Assembly: GCA_965205165.1 (NCBI GenBank)
Contig: OZ242037.1
Coordinates: 2,356,001-2,420,000 of the forward strand
Reading direction: 5' to 3'
DNA: 64,000 bases
DNA from: CBDESM01 sp965205165
GTDB lineage: Bacteria > Chloroflexota > Dehalococcoidia > Bin125
A model generated the notes under the pieces. It had not been told where the DNA came from. It did no database searches and saw only the letters and a program-made list of their open reading frames with translations. The translations under genes were made by a program, and so were the position numbers. Shown piece after piece: positions 16,815 through 26,800 of this stretch. The stretch's first letter is position 1. The number at the start of each line of letters is the position of its first letter.

Positions 16815-18131
16815 ATGCCGTCATCAAGTGGGCGAACCGGTGCGATTTCCGCCATCCGCGCGCGGGAGATCCTCGACTCGCGGGGCAATCCGACCGTGCA
16901 TGCGGAGGTCTCGCTTGCGGGCGGAGCGACGGGGGCGGCGGCTGCGCCGTCGGGCGCGAGCACGGGGGCGCACGAGGCGGTAGAGCGGCGCGACGGCGAT
17001 CCCTCGCGCTACGGCGGCAAGGGAGTGCTCGGCGCGGTCGCGGCGGCCAACGGCGAGATCGCGGAGGCGCTGAGGGGGGCGGACGCGGCCGATCAGGCCG
17101 GCATCGACCGGATCATGCGGGAGCTGGACGGGACGCCGAACAAGGCGCGGCTGGGGGCGAACGCGGTTCTCGCGGTCTCGCTCGCGGCGGCGCAGGCAGC
17201 TGCGGCGCAGGCGGGCGAGCCGCTCTACCGCCGGCTCGGCGGGGAGGCGGCGGCGACGCTGCCGGTACCCCTGGCGAACATCCTCAACGGGGGCGCGCAC
17301 GCGGACGGCGGCTGCGACTTCCAGGAGTTCATGATCGCGCCGATCGGGGCACCGAGCTTCGCGGAGGCGCTGCGGGCGGCGGCGGAGGTCTACCACGCGC
17401 TGCGGGGCATCCTGGCGGGGCGCGGCTTGTCGACGGGGCTCGGCGACGAGGGCGGCTTCGCGCCGTCGCTGGCAGACAACGAGGCGGCGGTGGCGCTGGT
17501 GCTGGAGGCGATCGAGGCGGCGGGGTACCGGCCGGGGGCGGAGGTGGCGCTGGCGATGGACCCGGCGGCGAGCGAGCTGCACCGGGGCGGGGAGTACCGC
17601 TTGGCCAGCGAGGGGCGGACGCTCGATTCGGCGGAGCTGACGGCGCTCTGGCGCGACTGGTGCGGGCGCTATCCGCTGATCTCGATCGAGGACGGGCTGG
17701 ACGAGGATGACTGGGAGGGCTGGCCGCGGCTGACGGCGGCGCTGGAGGGGCTGGCGCAGAGCGTGGGGGACGATCTGCTGGTGACGAATCCGGAGCGGCT
17801 GCGGCGGGCGATCGAGGCGCGGGCGGCGAACAGCATCTTGGTCAAGGTGAACCAGATCGGGACGCTCTCGGAGGCGCAGGAGGCGGTGCGGATCGCGCAG
17901 GAGGCGGGCTGGACGGCGGTGATCAGCCACCGCTCGGGCGAGACCGAGGACACGGCGATCTCGGACATCGCGGTGGCGGCGAACGCGGGGCTGATCAAGA
18001 CCGGCGCGCCGGCGCGCTCGGAGCGGGTGGCGAAGTACAACCGGCTGCTGCGGATCGCGGAGGAGCTGGGAGATCGGGCGCGCTACGCGGGCGCGGCGGC
18101 GATCCCGCAGGCGGCGCGGCTGGCGGGCTGA
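16815..18131 (+). CDS. eno: Enolase
   Basis: 438 residues, ATG at 16815. Converts 2-phosphoglycerate to phosphoenolpyruvate in glycolysis and gluconeogenesis, in the cytoplasm. Signatures: REILDSRGNPTV at the N-terminus, PSGASTGAHEA (mobile loop Ser), QEFMIAPIGA, GDEGGFAPSLADNE, IEDGLDEDDWEGW (metal ligands), VTNPERLRRAI, KVNQIGTLSEA (catalytic Lys) and SHRSGETEDT (substrate His/Arg/Ser). The metal-binding Asp occurs in a slightly unusual MDPAASEL (usually DVAASEF). Otherwise normal length. Divergent from the recombinase gene across a 286 bp region (16529-16814) that must hold both promoters; I see no convincing -35/-10 pair there. Confidence 0.96.
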   Translation: MPSSSGRTGAISAIRAREILDSRGNPTVHAEVSLAGGATGAAAAPSGASTGAHEAVERRDGDPSRYGGKGVLGAVAAANGEIAEALRGADAADQAGIDRIMRELDGTPNKARLGANAVLAVSLAAAQAAAAQAGEPLYRRLGGEAAATLPVPLANILNGGAHADGGCDFQEFMIAPIGAPSFAEALRAAAEVYHALRGILAGRGLSTGLGDEGGFAPSLADNEAAVALVLEAIEAAGYRPGAEVALAMDPAASELHRGGEYRLASEGRTLDSAELTALWRDWCGRYPLISIEDGLDEDDWEGWPRLTAALEGLAQSVGDDLLVTNPERLRRAIEARAANSILVKVNQIGTLSEAQEAVRIAQEAGWTAVISHRSGETEDTAISDIAVAANAGLIKTGAPARSERVAKYNRLLRIAEELGDRARYAGAAAIPQAARLAG

Positions 18132-18159
18132 TCGCGGCGGGGACGGCGCGGGGCTGCGG

Positions 18160-18165
18160 TACCAT
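18160..18165 (+). promoter_or_regulatory. Candidate -10 box for a leaderless start
   Basis: TACCAT, then six bases (CGCCGG), then the GTG at 18172. No ribosome binding site fits between. Same geometry as at 3242, 4255 and 13645. Confidence 0.4.
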
Positions 18166-18171
18166 CGCCGG

Positions 18172-18696
18172 GTGACCGCCGCTTCCGCATCGCCCGCCGG
18201 GCAGACCAATCTCGAGCGCCTCCGCGCTTGGTGGAGCGACGGCTCGGGCGGGCTGCTGCTCTACCGCGAGCTGCGCGGGGTGCCGTCCGAGCGCTGGGCG
18301 GCCGCGCTCGCGGCGATGCCGGAGGACGACGGCCCGGAGCCGATCGCGCCACCCGACCGGCCGCCGGCGCGCAGCGTCGACCTGCCCGAAGTGCTCGCCC
18401 TGCGGGCCCAGTTCCACGACGAGGGGCTGGCCTTCGACACCGCGTCGAGGTTGATCCAGGCGCTCACGCAGACAGTGATCAGGTTGGACGATCTGCGCCC
18501 GCTGCTGTGGACGGCGGATGACGTGGCGCGGCGCTGCGCGCAGATCGTGGAGGGCGGCGAGACGAACCTGTGGTCGACGCTCGAGGTGGCGCGGGAGTTC
18601 TGGAACTGGCATCCGGATCGGCCGTTCGTGGAGCATCAGGGGCGGCGCTTGGTCGCGTACTTGGAAAGCGTGATGTCGGCGCCGGACGCGCGGTGA
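18172..18696 (+). CDS. Hypothetical protein, first gene of a coupled pair
   Basis: 174 residues from GTG 18172. I do not recognise a family. No signal peptide or membrane segment. Composition: an N-terminal helix with RLRAWWSDG and LYRELRG, an E/P/D-rich linker (~45-70), and a helical C-terminal half with AREFWNWHPDRPF. The stop overlaps the GTG of the next gene by four bases (GTGA), so the two are translationally coupled and probably work together. It is preceded by enolase at 40 bp, but its own TACCAT box suggests an independent leaderless transcript. Confidence 0.65.
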   Translation: MTAASASPAGQTNLERLRAWWSDGSGGLLLYRELRGVPSERWAAALAAMPEDDGPEPIAPPDRPPARSVDLPEVLALRAQFHDEGLAFDTASRLIQALTQTVIRLDDLRPLLWTADDVARRCAQIVEGGETNLWSTLEVAREFWNWHPDRPFVEHQGRRLVAYLESVMSAPDAR

Positions 18697-19613
18697 GCGG
18701 CGAAGAGTCCGGTCCGGTCGAGCCGGCCCGGCCGGCGCCGGTGCAGCGGATTTCGCCGATCACGTTCCCAACCGAGCCGGTCGCCGCGCCGAAGCCGCCG
18801 CCCGATGCGCCGCAATCAGTGCGGGACGCGTTCCGCGAGACGGGCTTCGCGCTGGGGACCGAAGTCAGGTGGCTGACGGACGCGCTCAACCTGCAGCGGA
18901 AGATCGCGGGGCAGAGCGGGCACTCGAAGCTGCGCAACCGGCGCTTCGCCTCGGCGCTGCTGTTCTGGTCGCGGGTGCATGGGGCGGGCATCGACCTGCT
19001 CGCGCTGACGGCCGGCGCGTCCTACGGCTCGTGCTTGCCGCTGCTGCGCTCCGCCTTCGAGTGGCTCGGCGCGGAGCAGGCGGTCGTGGGGGAGGAGCAG
19101 GCGGAATTCGAGGATTGGCTGCGGGGCGATCCGCAGGGCGGCTGGGGATCGCATCCGCAGCTGCGCGCGACCGACGTCGCGATGGGGCAGTACATGGCGG
19201 GCCAGCAGATCGCGATGTCGGAGGAGACGGGAGCGGCCTACCGCGCCGCGGCGGAGCTGGCGAGGTCGCATTTCGGGCCGTCGGCGCTGCTGTCGGCGGC
19301 GGAGTCGCACGACAAGCGGCTGGCGGTGTCGTGGGCGGAGCCGCGCTTCCACCACGGCTGGGCGCAGCTGCTGTTCGGCTGGCAGCGGCTGCTGCAGGAC
19401 CGCCAGTGCCGCTTCGCGGTGGGCGCGGGGCTGTTCGGGGTCGAGGCGGAGGATCGGGCCGAGTACCAGCGGCTGCACCGGCTGGGGGCGGAGATGCAGG
19501 CCGCGCCCGGGCGCTGCACCGCCGAGTGGATTCTGGACGGCGGCCGCCAGCGGCTGCTGATCGAGAACTTCCGCCGGCAGCCCGCCGGCGCGCCGAAGCG
19601 CATCCTCCTCTAG
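18693..19613 (+). CDS. Hypothetical protein, second gene of a coupled pair
   Basis: 306 residues from GTG 18693, which overlaps the preceding stop (GTGA). An earlier in-frame GTG at 18570 lies inside the upstream gene and is less likely. The family is not recognised. A proline-rich N-terminus (~1-40) is followed by an all-helical body: FASALLFWSRVHGAGIDLLAL, LPLLRSAFEWLGAE, then helices containing SHFGPSALLSAAESHDKRL and HHGWAQLLFGWQRLL. Helix-rich bodies with scattered His/Glu are seen in several uncharacterised families, some found near abortive-infection genes, but nothing here fixes a function. Converges with the giant-protein gene at 19641. Confidence 0.65.
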   Translation: MSGEESGPVEPARPAPVQRISPITFPTEPVAAPKPPPDAPQSVRDAFRETGFALGTEVRWLTDALNLQRKIAGQSGHSKLRNRRFASALLFWSRVHGAGIDLLALTAGASYGSCLPLLRSAFEWLGAEQAVVGEEQAEFEDWLRGDPQGGWGSHPQLRATDVAMGQYMAGQQIAMSEETGAAYRAAAELARSHFGPSALLSAAESHDKRLAVSWAEPRFHHGWAQLLFGWQRLLQDRQCRFAVGAGLFGVEAEDRAEYQRLHRLGAEMQAAPGRCTAEWILDGGRQRLLIENFRRQPAGAPKRILL

Positions 19614-19624
19614 GGCGGGGATGC

Positions 19625-19640
19625 GCCCGGCGCGCCGGGC
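19625..19640. terminator. Palindrome between convergent genes, possible bidirectional terminator
   Basis: GCCCGGCGCGCCGGGC is a perfect 16-base palindrome (6 bp stem, 4-base loop) filling the gap between the stops at 19613 and 19641. It lacks a real T-tract on either strand, so intrinsic termination is uncertain. Confidence 0.35.
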
Positions 19641-22600
19641 TTATCCGCCGCCGACCAGATACAGCACCTCGGTGGCTCCGATGATGTTGAAGTTGAGGCT
19701 GCCTGGAATGGGGGCGCCGTCGGACTCACCGTAGTACAGCCAGCGCGCGCCGTTCCAGAGCCAGATGACGTTCACGCCGTCGAGCTCCGCCAGCAGATCC
19801 GCGACGGTCGTCGCCGCGTCGGCGTCGGCGGCGCGGGACCAACTGCTGAACCCGTTCGGCGCGGTGCTGCTCAAGCGGACAGCCGGGGACTCCGCCTCGG
19901 CCGCGGTGGTTCCGACGGTGCGCGTATCGACCACCGCGACCCCGCTGGCCATGCCCGAGGCGGCGTTGATGGTCGCGACATCGCGGCCGACCACGACGAA
20001 GCGGACGGTGATGCGGCCGTTCCTCGTGGAGGCGGAGCTCTCGCCGTCGCTGTTCGGGGCCGGGGAGATGAGCTGGATGGCGGCCGCGCCGCTGCCGCGT
20101 CCGGATGCGGTCACGGTGACTGCGGTGCCGTCCGCGACTGGCTGGCCGTCGGCGTCGGTGACGGTGATGACGGCATCGAAGGGTTCGGCGAGCCGGAGCT
20201 CATCGGCATCGCGCTCGATGGAGATCGCCTTGGCCGGGCCGGCGACGCCGAACTCGGATTCGGCGGCATCGGCGATGCCCGCGGCGGAGAGGCGCAGCTT
20301 GTAGATGCCGGCGGCTAGCGGGGCGCTGCTGGGCGCGGTGGCGGTGACCAGGTAGGCGCACTTGGACGCGACCTTGCCCTCGGCCGGCGGCCCGCAGTGC
20401 TGGTTGGGCCCGACCGTGACGCCCGCGGAGACGGCGTTGCCGTCGGGGCCGATGACGGCCGGAGTGACGGCGGAGGGCAGCGTGGCGGCGATGCCGCGGC
20501 TATCGGCCGCGCTCGCGCCGATGGCGATGATGTCGGTGTTCGCGGCCGCGCCGTCCGCGTTGTCGGCGGCGTCGGCCTGGTTGTGCAGGCGGGGGAGGTT
20601 CATGGTCAGCGCGATGCTGGCCGCGCCGCCGCTGAAGGTGACGCTGAGCGGTTCGGCGCGCAGCACGTTGTCGTCGCCGGACGTGGAGACGACGGTGACC
20701 GAGACGGTGGCGGTGGCGGCCTTGTCGACGCCGCGCAGGGTGATCGGGATGGCGCGCACCAGCTGCGGCCTGGAGGTTGCGGCGGTGGTGAGGGCGCTGC
20801 CGGAGTCGAGGGGGATGGTGCAGATCGAGCTGGCGTCGCCCTGGCAGTACTCCGAGGCGAGCACGCCGTTGGTCGTGGTCAGCGTGATCGAGGAGATCGC
20901 GCCGACGGCGGATGCGCCGCCGTCCTCGTTGAGCACGGCGAGCCGGAGCGCGACCGGATCGCCGGTGCGGACCGGTGCGGCGGAGCCGTCGGCGCGGGTC
21001 AGCGCGGAGCTGGCGACCTGCACGATGCTCTTGATCGGGAAGGAGACCCGCGTGAACGTCGGCACGCCGGGCAGGGGTACCACGAAGGGCAGGTTGCCGT
21101 CCGTGTAGGAGCCGTCCTCGCCGGCGACGCCGAAGGCGTACTCGAAGCCGCCGCCGCCCGCCAAGCTCAGGTTCGCGACGATCGCCACATCGCCGGTCGC
21201 GTCGGAGTTGGCCGAGATCACGGGCAGCACGTTCTCGTTGTCCACGAGCCGGCCGACGAGGCAGATCCAGTCGTCCGCCACGGCCGCGCCGGCGCGCAGG
21301 CCGTCGACATTGCGGCAGCGCAGCGTGGGGTAGTCGGTGCCCGGGCCGAGCCGCAGCGTCCTCGATCCGTTGTCGGCCCAGACGGCGGAGCCCTTGATCA
21401 CGAGGTAGGCGTCGCCGGCCAGCGGGATGCTGTGGCGGTCTTCGAACTCCATGCCGGCGACGAAGCGGCTGTAGCCGACATCGCGGGCGGCTCCGTAGTC
21501 CTCGTGGCTGAGGGCCTTGCCCGCCCGCGCGATGGTCGAGATCAAGCCCGCTCCGGAGGGAGCGGCGGCGACCGACTCGACGCCGAGCGCCAAGGCCGCG
21601 CTGCCGCCCGCCGCGAGCGCGTTGCCCGCGCCCAGGTACGCCGCCACCCCGGTCGATTCGTAGGCGACCGTATTGAACGTGAGCGTGCCGGTGAGATGGG
21701 CGGGGACGAGCTCGGCGGGCGGGCACCCCCGCTCGGCGTCGCTGCAAACGGTCGGCCGCCGGGATGTGCTGAAGGCCAGGCCGTCGTTCGCGCTGTAGGT
21801 GTAGATGCCGCCGTGCCGCACCGTCGCGGTCACGGTTGCCTCGCCGGCGTTGCCCGCCGGCGGCGAGTAGTCGAAGTCGAACCATGACAGCGGGTCCGTG
21901 TCCGCCGTCGCGCCGACGCCCTCGCGCAGCTGCCGTCGCGAGAGCGTCAGCTCGCAGCCGTCGGAGGTCGAGCTGCAATCCCGCCCGCCGTACGAGATCG
22001 TGCCGCGATCGGTGCTGATCGTGACCGCGTTGGACGCCGCCAAGTCGCGGTAGAGCGCGCCGCCGAGGTAGAGCTTGGTCTGCGGGTCGTGGGTGCCCTG
22101 CGGGTGCGCGGCGATCGGATACGAGTCGTTCGTCGGGCGGGCCGAGTTGAGGCGCGTGTTGCCCACCCGCAGGCTGATCTTGCCGTCGTACTCGCTTCGT
22201 ACCAAGTAGGCGGACATCGAGGGCGGGGTGCCGTCTGCGATGTCGACCGTCAGCGTGTCGGTCACCGTCGTATCGGTCGTGCTGAGCGGGTTGTCCAGCA
22301 CCGCCGTCATCGTGATCGTGGCGGTCGCCCCGGCGTCGTTGTTGGGGATGAAGTTGATGCTGGGATCGAGGCCGACCGAGCGGCCCGGGTCGCCGCCGGG
22401 GACGGACTGCTGGTCGAGCAGATCGCCGGACATCGTGCAGGTGCCGAGCCCGGCCTGCGTGCGGGCGCGGGGGTAGCTGTCGGCGTCGAAGAAATTGTCG
22501 GGCGCGCCGCGCGGGCGGTAGACCGGGCAGTAGTAGACGTGCGAGAGGACGCCGTCATCGGTGCTCAAGGTGACGCTCTTGACGTCCATGTTGCGCAGCC

Positions 22601-23609
22601 GCCAGACGCGGTAGCTGCTGGGGCGGCCGAGGAAGAGGCCGAGCGGGTGGTTCTGCGCGGCGGGCAGCGCGTAGTTGGAAGTGCCCGCGACCGAGTTGAG
22701 CAGCGTGAAGCCGATCGCCAGCGATTGGGCGCGGAGCAGCTCCAAGCCGGCGCAGTTGGAGTACTGCGACTCGTATCCGGTCGTGCTGGCGGAATCGCGC
22801 CCCTTCTCGCGGTTCAAGAAGAACCAATCCGCCGCGCCGTGCCCGCCGGTGATCCGCGTCATGTCATGAGCGCAAGGCTGGCCGGTCGCGGGGATGGACT
22901 TGAGGAAGAGGAACGCAGCCGGATCGAAGGTCGAGCTCCAGTAGTACGCGCCCCGCCTCTTCTCGTGGCCGCTGGAGCTGCTGCGCGAAGTGAGGACGGG
23001 CGTGGGCGACGTGTCCCAGATGCGGCCCAAGAGCCGGACTTGGGCGCCGTCCGCGTCGGAGTCGATGTCGGCCTGCGGAATCTTGAACCAGAGGTCCAGA
23101 GGCTTGGCCTTGATGTTGGTGCCCGTGCGCGCGTCGCCGGCGAGCGTCTTCCATTCGGCCGAGGTGATCTTGCAGCGGTACTTGCTGCTGGCCGTGTCCT
23201 TGCAGTTCGTCTCCGACAGGCTGCTGCGGTGGAGCGCGGTCGTCCCCGCCGCATCGGTCCACCAGGTCGTGCCGGTGCCGTAGCCGCCGCCCAGCGCCCG
23301 ATAGATGTAGAACTCGGCGGCGCTGAACTGGTCATAAGTGAGGATGTCGTCATCGTCGGGCACGCCGCCCGATGCGTCGCTCTCCGACGCGAAGTTGGCC
23401 GGGTAGAGGCGGACGTGCGCGGGTTGGTCGACTTGGAAGAAGTGGATGGTGTTGTGGCGGCCGGCGTGCGGTTCTGCCGCGCTGCCTTCGAAGCCCGCGG
23501 CGAACAAGTAGGGCGAAACCGTTTGCGCGGATGCTTTCGGGCTCAGCGTGAACAGCGCGCCCGCGAGCAGCGCAACGGCGGCCGCGGCAAAGAGAGCGCG
23601 CCTACACAT
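19641..23609 (-). CDS. Giant secreted repeat/Ig-like protein (1322 aa), phase-variable candidate
   Basis: Signal peptide at residues 1-29 (CRRALFAAAAVALLAGALF then KASAQ). The N-terminal ~430 residues are unique (YLFAAGFEGS, several Cys pairs such as CKDTASSKYRC). Residues ~430-1250 are a string of beta-rich, Ig/invasin-like modules with signatures such as VTISTDRGTISYGGRDC, ITLTTTNGVLASEYC, and DADGQPVADGTAVTVTA near 1140. The same modules occur in the C-terminal third of the 3833-residue neighbour. The last ~60 residues are the domain shared with the ASST-like protein (LWNGARWLYYGESDGAPIPGS). Start chosen at ATG 23609 with GGGGAG upstream; a second ATG at 23659 with a stronger AGGAGG lies on the far side of a 14-C tract and is out of frame at this tract length. 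Probably cell-surface; substrate unknown. Confidence 0.85.
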   Translation of the reverse strand: MCRRALFAAAAVALLAGALFTLSPKASAQTVSPYLFAAGFEGSAAEPHAGRHNTIHFFQVDQPAHVRLYPANFASESDASGGVPDDDDILTYDQFSAAEFYIYRALGGGYGTGTTWWTDAAGTTALHRSSLSETNCKDTASSKYRCKITSAEWKTLAGDARTGTNIKAKPLDLWFKIPQADIDSDADGAQVRLLGRIWDTSPTPVLTSRSSSSGHEKRRGAYYWSSTFDPAAFLFLKSIPATGQPCAHDMTRITGGHGAADWFFLNREKGRDSASTTGYESQYSNCAGLELLRAQSLAIGFTLLNSVAGTSNYALPAAQNHPLGLFLGRPSSYRVWRLRNMDVKSVTLSTDDGVLSHVYYCPVYRPRGAPDNFFDADSYPRARTQAGLGTCTMSGDLLDQQSVPGGDPGRSVGLDPSINFIPNNDAGATATITMTAVLDNPLSTTDTTVTDTLTVDIADGTPPSMSAYLVRSEYDGKISLRVGNTRLNSARPTNDSYPIAAHPQGTHDPQTKLYLGGALYRDLAASNAVTISTDRGTISYGGRDCSSTSDGCELTLSRRQLREGVGATADTDPLSWFDFDYSPPAGNAGEATVTATVRHGGIYTYSANDGLAFSTSRRPTVCSDAERGCPPAELVPAHLTGTLTFNTVAYESTGVAAYLGAGNALAAGGSAALALGVESVAAAPSGAGLISTIARAGKALSHEDYGAARDVGYSRFVAGMEFEDRHSIPLAGDAYLVIKGSAVWADNGSRTLRLGPGTDYPTLRCRNVDGLRAGAAVADDWICLVGRLVDNENVLPVISANSDATGDVAIVANLSLAGGGGFEYAFGVAGEDGSYTDGNLPFVVPLPGVPTFTRVSFPIKSIVQVASSALTRADGSAAPVRTGDPVALRLAVLNEDGGASAVGAISSITLTTTNGVLASEYCQGDASSICTIPLDSGSALTTAATSRPQLVRAIPITLRGVDKAATATVSVTVVSTSGDDNVLRAEPLSVTFSGGAASIALTMNLPRLHNQADAADNADGAAANTDIIAIGASAADSRGIAATLPSAVTPAVIGPDGNAVSAGVTVGPNQHCGPPAEGKVASKCAYLVTATAPSSAPLAAGIYKLRLSAAGIADAAESEFGVAGPAKAISIERDADELRLAEPFDAVITVTDADGQPVADGTAVTVTASGRGSGAAAIQLISPAPNSDGESSASTRNGRITVRFVVVGRDVATINAASGMASGVAVVDTRTVGTTAAEAESPAVRLSSTAPNGFSSWSRAADADAATTVADLLAELDGVNVIWLWNGARWLYYGESDGAPIPGSLNFNIIGATEVLYLVGGG

Positions 23610-23628
23610 TGCGGCGCTCCCCGGAATC

Positions 23629-23642
23629 GGGGGGGGGGGGGG
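23629..23642 (-). repeat. Homopolymer tract (14 C in sense) before the 1322-aa gene
   Basis: Fourteen G on the plus strand, i.e. C14 in the sense direction, 20-33 bases before the ATG at 23609. Upstream on the sense strand is GAGGAGGAAT-N-ATG (ATG at 23659-23657). From that ATG, tract lengths of 12 or 15 would read in frame into the signal peptide, while 14 leads to a TGA about 40 codons on. Such tracts mutate by slippage and are a classic phase-variation switch. Confidence 0.8.
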
Positions 23643-23824
23643 TGGTGGGTGAATTTCATGGCCCTATTCCTCCTCGCGGCAACTGAAGCCCGCCCGCGCC
23701 GGGAAGCGGCGAAAAATCCCGCGGCGATTTTCAGAGTCCATCGCTGGAAGATAGCCGCTCAATCACCCCGTGGCAACCGCGACCGAACGTAACGCGTGCG
23801 CCCGCCGGGCCTTATGCGCCCCGT

Positions 23825-26800
23825 CTACCGCTCGATGAAGAGGAGGTCTTGGGGGTGGAGGGGGAAGTTTTGGGAGCCGGGGATGGGGTTGCCTTGGGGG
23901 TCGGTGGCGTAGCGGATCCAGCGGCGGCCGTTCCAGAGGAGGAGGGCTTGGGCGCCGGGGAGTTCTTGGAAGAGGTCGGCGGCGGTTGCGGTGGTGGCGT
24001 CGGGGGGAGGGGACCAGACGGTGAGGCCGCTGGCGGTGGCGGGGTCGGCGGGTTGGCCGGCGCCGTCGGCGAGATGGGCGGCGGGGGAGGCTGGGTCGGC
24101 GGGCGGGGTGGGTTGGCCGGGGAGGGGGGCGTTGCGGGCGTCGATCAGTTGGACGGCGGAGGCGGAGGTGCGGGAGCCGTCTTGGGCGTCGAAGGAGATG
24201 ATGGCGATGGCTTGGGAGGCGGTGACGAAGGTGGCGGTGGCGGCGCCGTCCTTGGTGGTGAGGGAGACGGACTGTTCGGTGGCGGAGTCGCTGATTGGGT
24301 TGGCGAGTTGGAGGGGGGAGGGGCCGTCGGCGGCGGTGGCGCGGACGCGGATTTGGGTGCCGTCGGCGACGGGGTTGCCGTCGGCGTCGGCGGCGTCGAC
24401 TTGGATGTCGAGGGTTCGGCCGAGCAGGGGCGGGCCGGCGGGGACGGGGTCGAGCGCGGCGGCGGGGCCGGCGACGCCGAAGGGGGCGGTCAGCGGGCGC
24501 AGGCCGGGCGGGGCGACTTCGAGGCGGTAGCGGCCGGAGGCGAGCGGGGCGGTTGCGGCGGCGACGGCGGTGATGCGGTACTTGCACTTGGACGCGCCGG
24601 TCTCGCATAGGCGCTCGATCGTCAGGAAGTTCTGCGAGACCACGTTGCCGGCGGCGTCGAGCACGCGGGCGGTGGCGGAGGGCAGGGCGGCGGCGTTGCC
24701 GGAGGAGTCGCGGGCCTCGATCTCGAGTTCGATCACGTCGCGGTCGTCGTTGTCGGTGGCGCGGTGGTGGAGCAGGGGCAGGCCGGCGCCGGCGCGCAGG
24801 GCGGAGGCGGCGCCGGCGAAGGTCAGGTCGAGCGCGTCGGTGTAGAGCGATTGGGCGCCGCCGGTGGCGGTGACGGCCAGCGAGATGCGGGCGGAGCCTT
24901 CGCCGGCGGGCGGGGTGAAGGTGATCGGCAGGGCGGCGGGCAGGGCCGGGTTCGCGGCCACTGCCGCGGCGAAGCCGGTGCCGGCGTTGATCGTGCAGCT
25001 GCGGGCGGAGCCGGGGCAGAGCGAGCCTGAGAGCGAGCCGCGGGTGGCGGTGAGGGTGATCGAGGCGATCGCGGCGGCGTCGGCCGCTGCGCCGCCGGCG
25101 GCGGTGATGCGGACTTCGAGGTTCGCGCTGCCGCCGCGCGGGACGGGGCCGCTGGCGCCGGCGGCGCGGGCCAGCGCGACCGAGGCGACGGGGGCGGGCT
25201 CGCCGACATCGATCATCGCGGTGCGGAAGAGCGGGCCGCTGGCCAGGCGGAAGGCGGCCGCTGTTTCGGCGTAGCGGTCGGACGGCTGCGAGCCGGCGCC
25301 GGTGAAGATGTGGAAGCGGCGTTCGCGGGTCGGGATCAGGCTGGCCGTGATGCGGACGTCCTCGGCCGCGGAGGCGTCGATCTGGATGCTGGGGCGGTTG
25401 CCTTCGGCGTCGGTGATCCAGCAGGCGATGTCGCGCTCGCCGGCGGTCGATGCGCCCTGAGCGGAGGCGGAGCCGCAGCGCATGCGGCTCCAAGTGCCGC
25501 CCAACATCAGGCGCTTCGAGCCGTCGCCGGGGCCCTCGACGCGCCAGGTCGCGGGGCCGGTGATGGCGAGGTAGGAGTCGGAGATCAGCCAGGCCGCGGC
25601 GGCCGACGGCGGGTCGCCGCCGGGCAGGCGCGAGAGGCCGCCGGCGCAGGCGTCGAGCAGGGCGCCGGCGGCGTCCAGTTCGAGGAAGGAGGGGTCGGGG
25701 CGGGCGCAGCCCCAGCCGGGGCCGACCGCGTCGACCGCGACGGTGAAGCCGGCCGCGACCTCAGCCGTGGCGCCGGCCGCGATCACGCCGTCCGCATCGG
25801 TCGGCAGGTAGGCCGAGCCGACCGGTGAGCTCACCGCGGGGTGCGCGATGGTGAGCTCGCCGACGGCGGGATCGGCCGCGCCGGCGAAGCTGGCGCGGAC
25901 GCTGATCGTGGTCGGGCCGGAGACGCCGAGCGGCAGCGCGTACTCGGCGCGCAGGTTGCCGATCGGGTCGGAGGCGGTCGCGCCGGCGGCGCCGGCGAGC
26001 AGCTGGGCGCGGCTGAGCGAGAGCGTGCAGCCGGCCGACGACGCTGTGCAGTTCGCGCCGTTGTAAGCGATCGTGCCCTGGCTGATCGTCAGCTCGACCG
26101 CCTCGCCCAAGGCCAGCCCGTTGAAGGTCGCGGACTTGACCCGGCCGGGCAGGGCCGAGCGCGGGGCGGGGGCGGCGGTCGCGCGCGAGTCGGCGCGGCC
26201 GATCGCGAACAGCGCGGCCGGCGCTGCGGCGGCGTAGGCGCTGCCGGGGTCGGACCAGTCGAGGTAGACGCCGGCGGCGCGCTTGCCCGGGCCAGCGAGG
26301 TGGGCGAACGCCAGCGTTTGCTCGATCATCTCGGGCGGGCTCGCGCCGGCGATCGCGTAGCTCAGCCTCACCGTGCCGGTCGCGCCGGATGCGGCGGACG
26401 GGACGTAGGCCAGCTCGAGCGGGCGGATCGGCTCGTTCGCTTCGGCTGCGCCTTGGAAGGCTTGCAGCGCGGCGCTGCTGATCGTACAAGTCGCGGCGTC
26501 GCTCTGCGCGGCCGGCTGGTACACGGGGTGCGCGGAGGTTGCGCGCGGGCAGAGCGCTTGGTGGATGATCTCGCCGGCCGTGGCGCTGATCGTGAGCGTG
26601 GTGATCTCGTTGTACTGGACCAGCTCGTCGCCGTTCGCCGTGGGCGGATTGGCGGGGTGCGCCTCGAGGCCGCGCATCAGCGTCGCCGCGAAGCCGATCG
26701 GGGTGCCGCGCTGCACGCTCGGCGCGGTGCAGGCGGTGAGCGCGGCGGCGCCGCTGCCCGACTCGGCGAGGGTGCAAACGCGCAGGCCGGTGGCGGCGTC

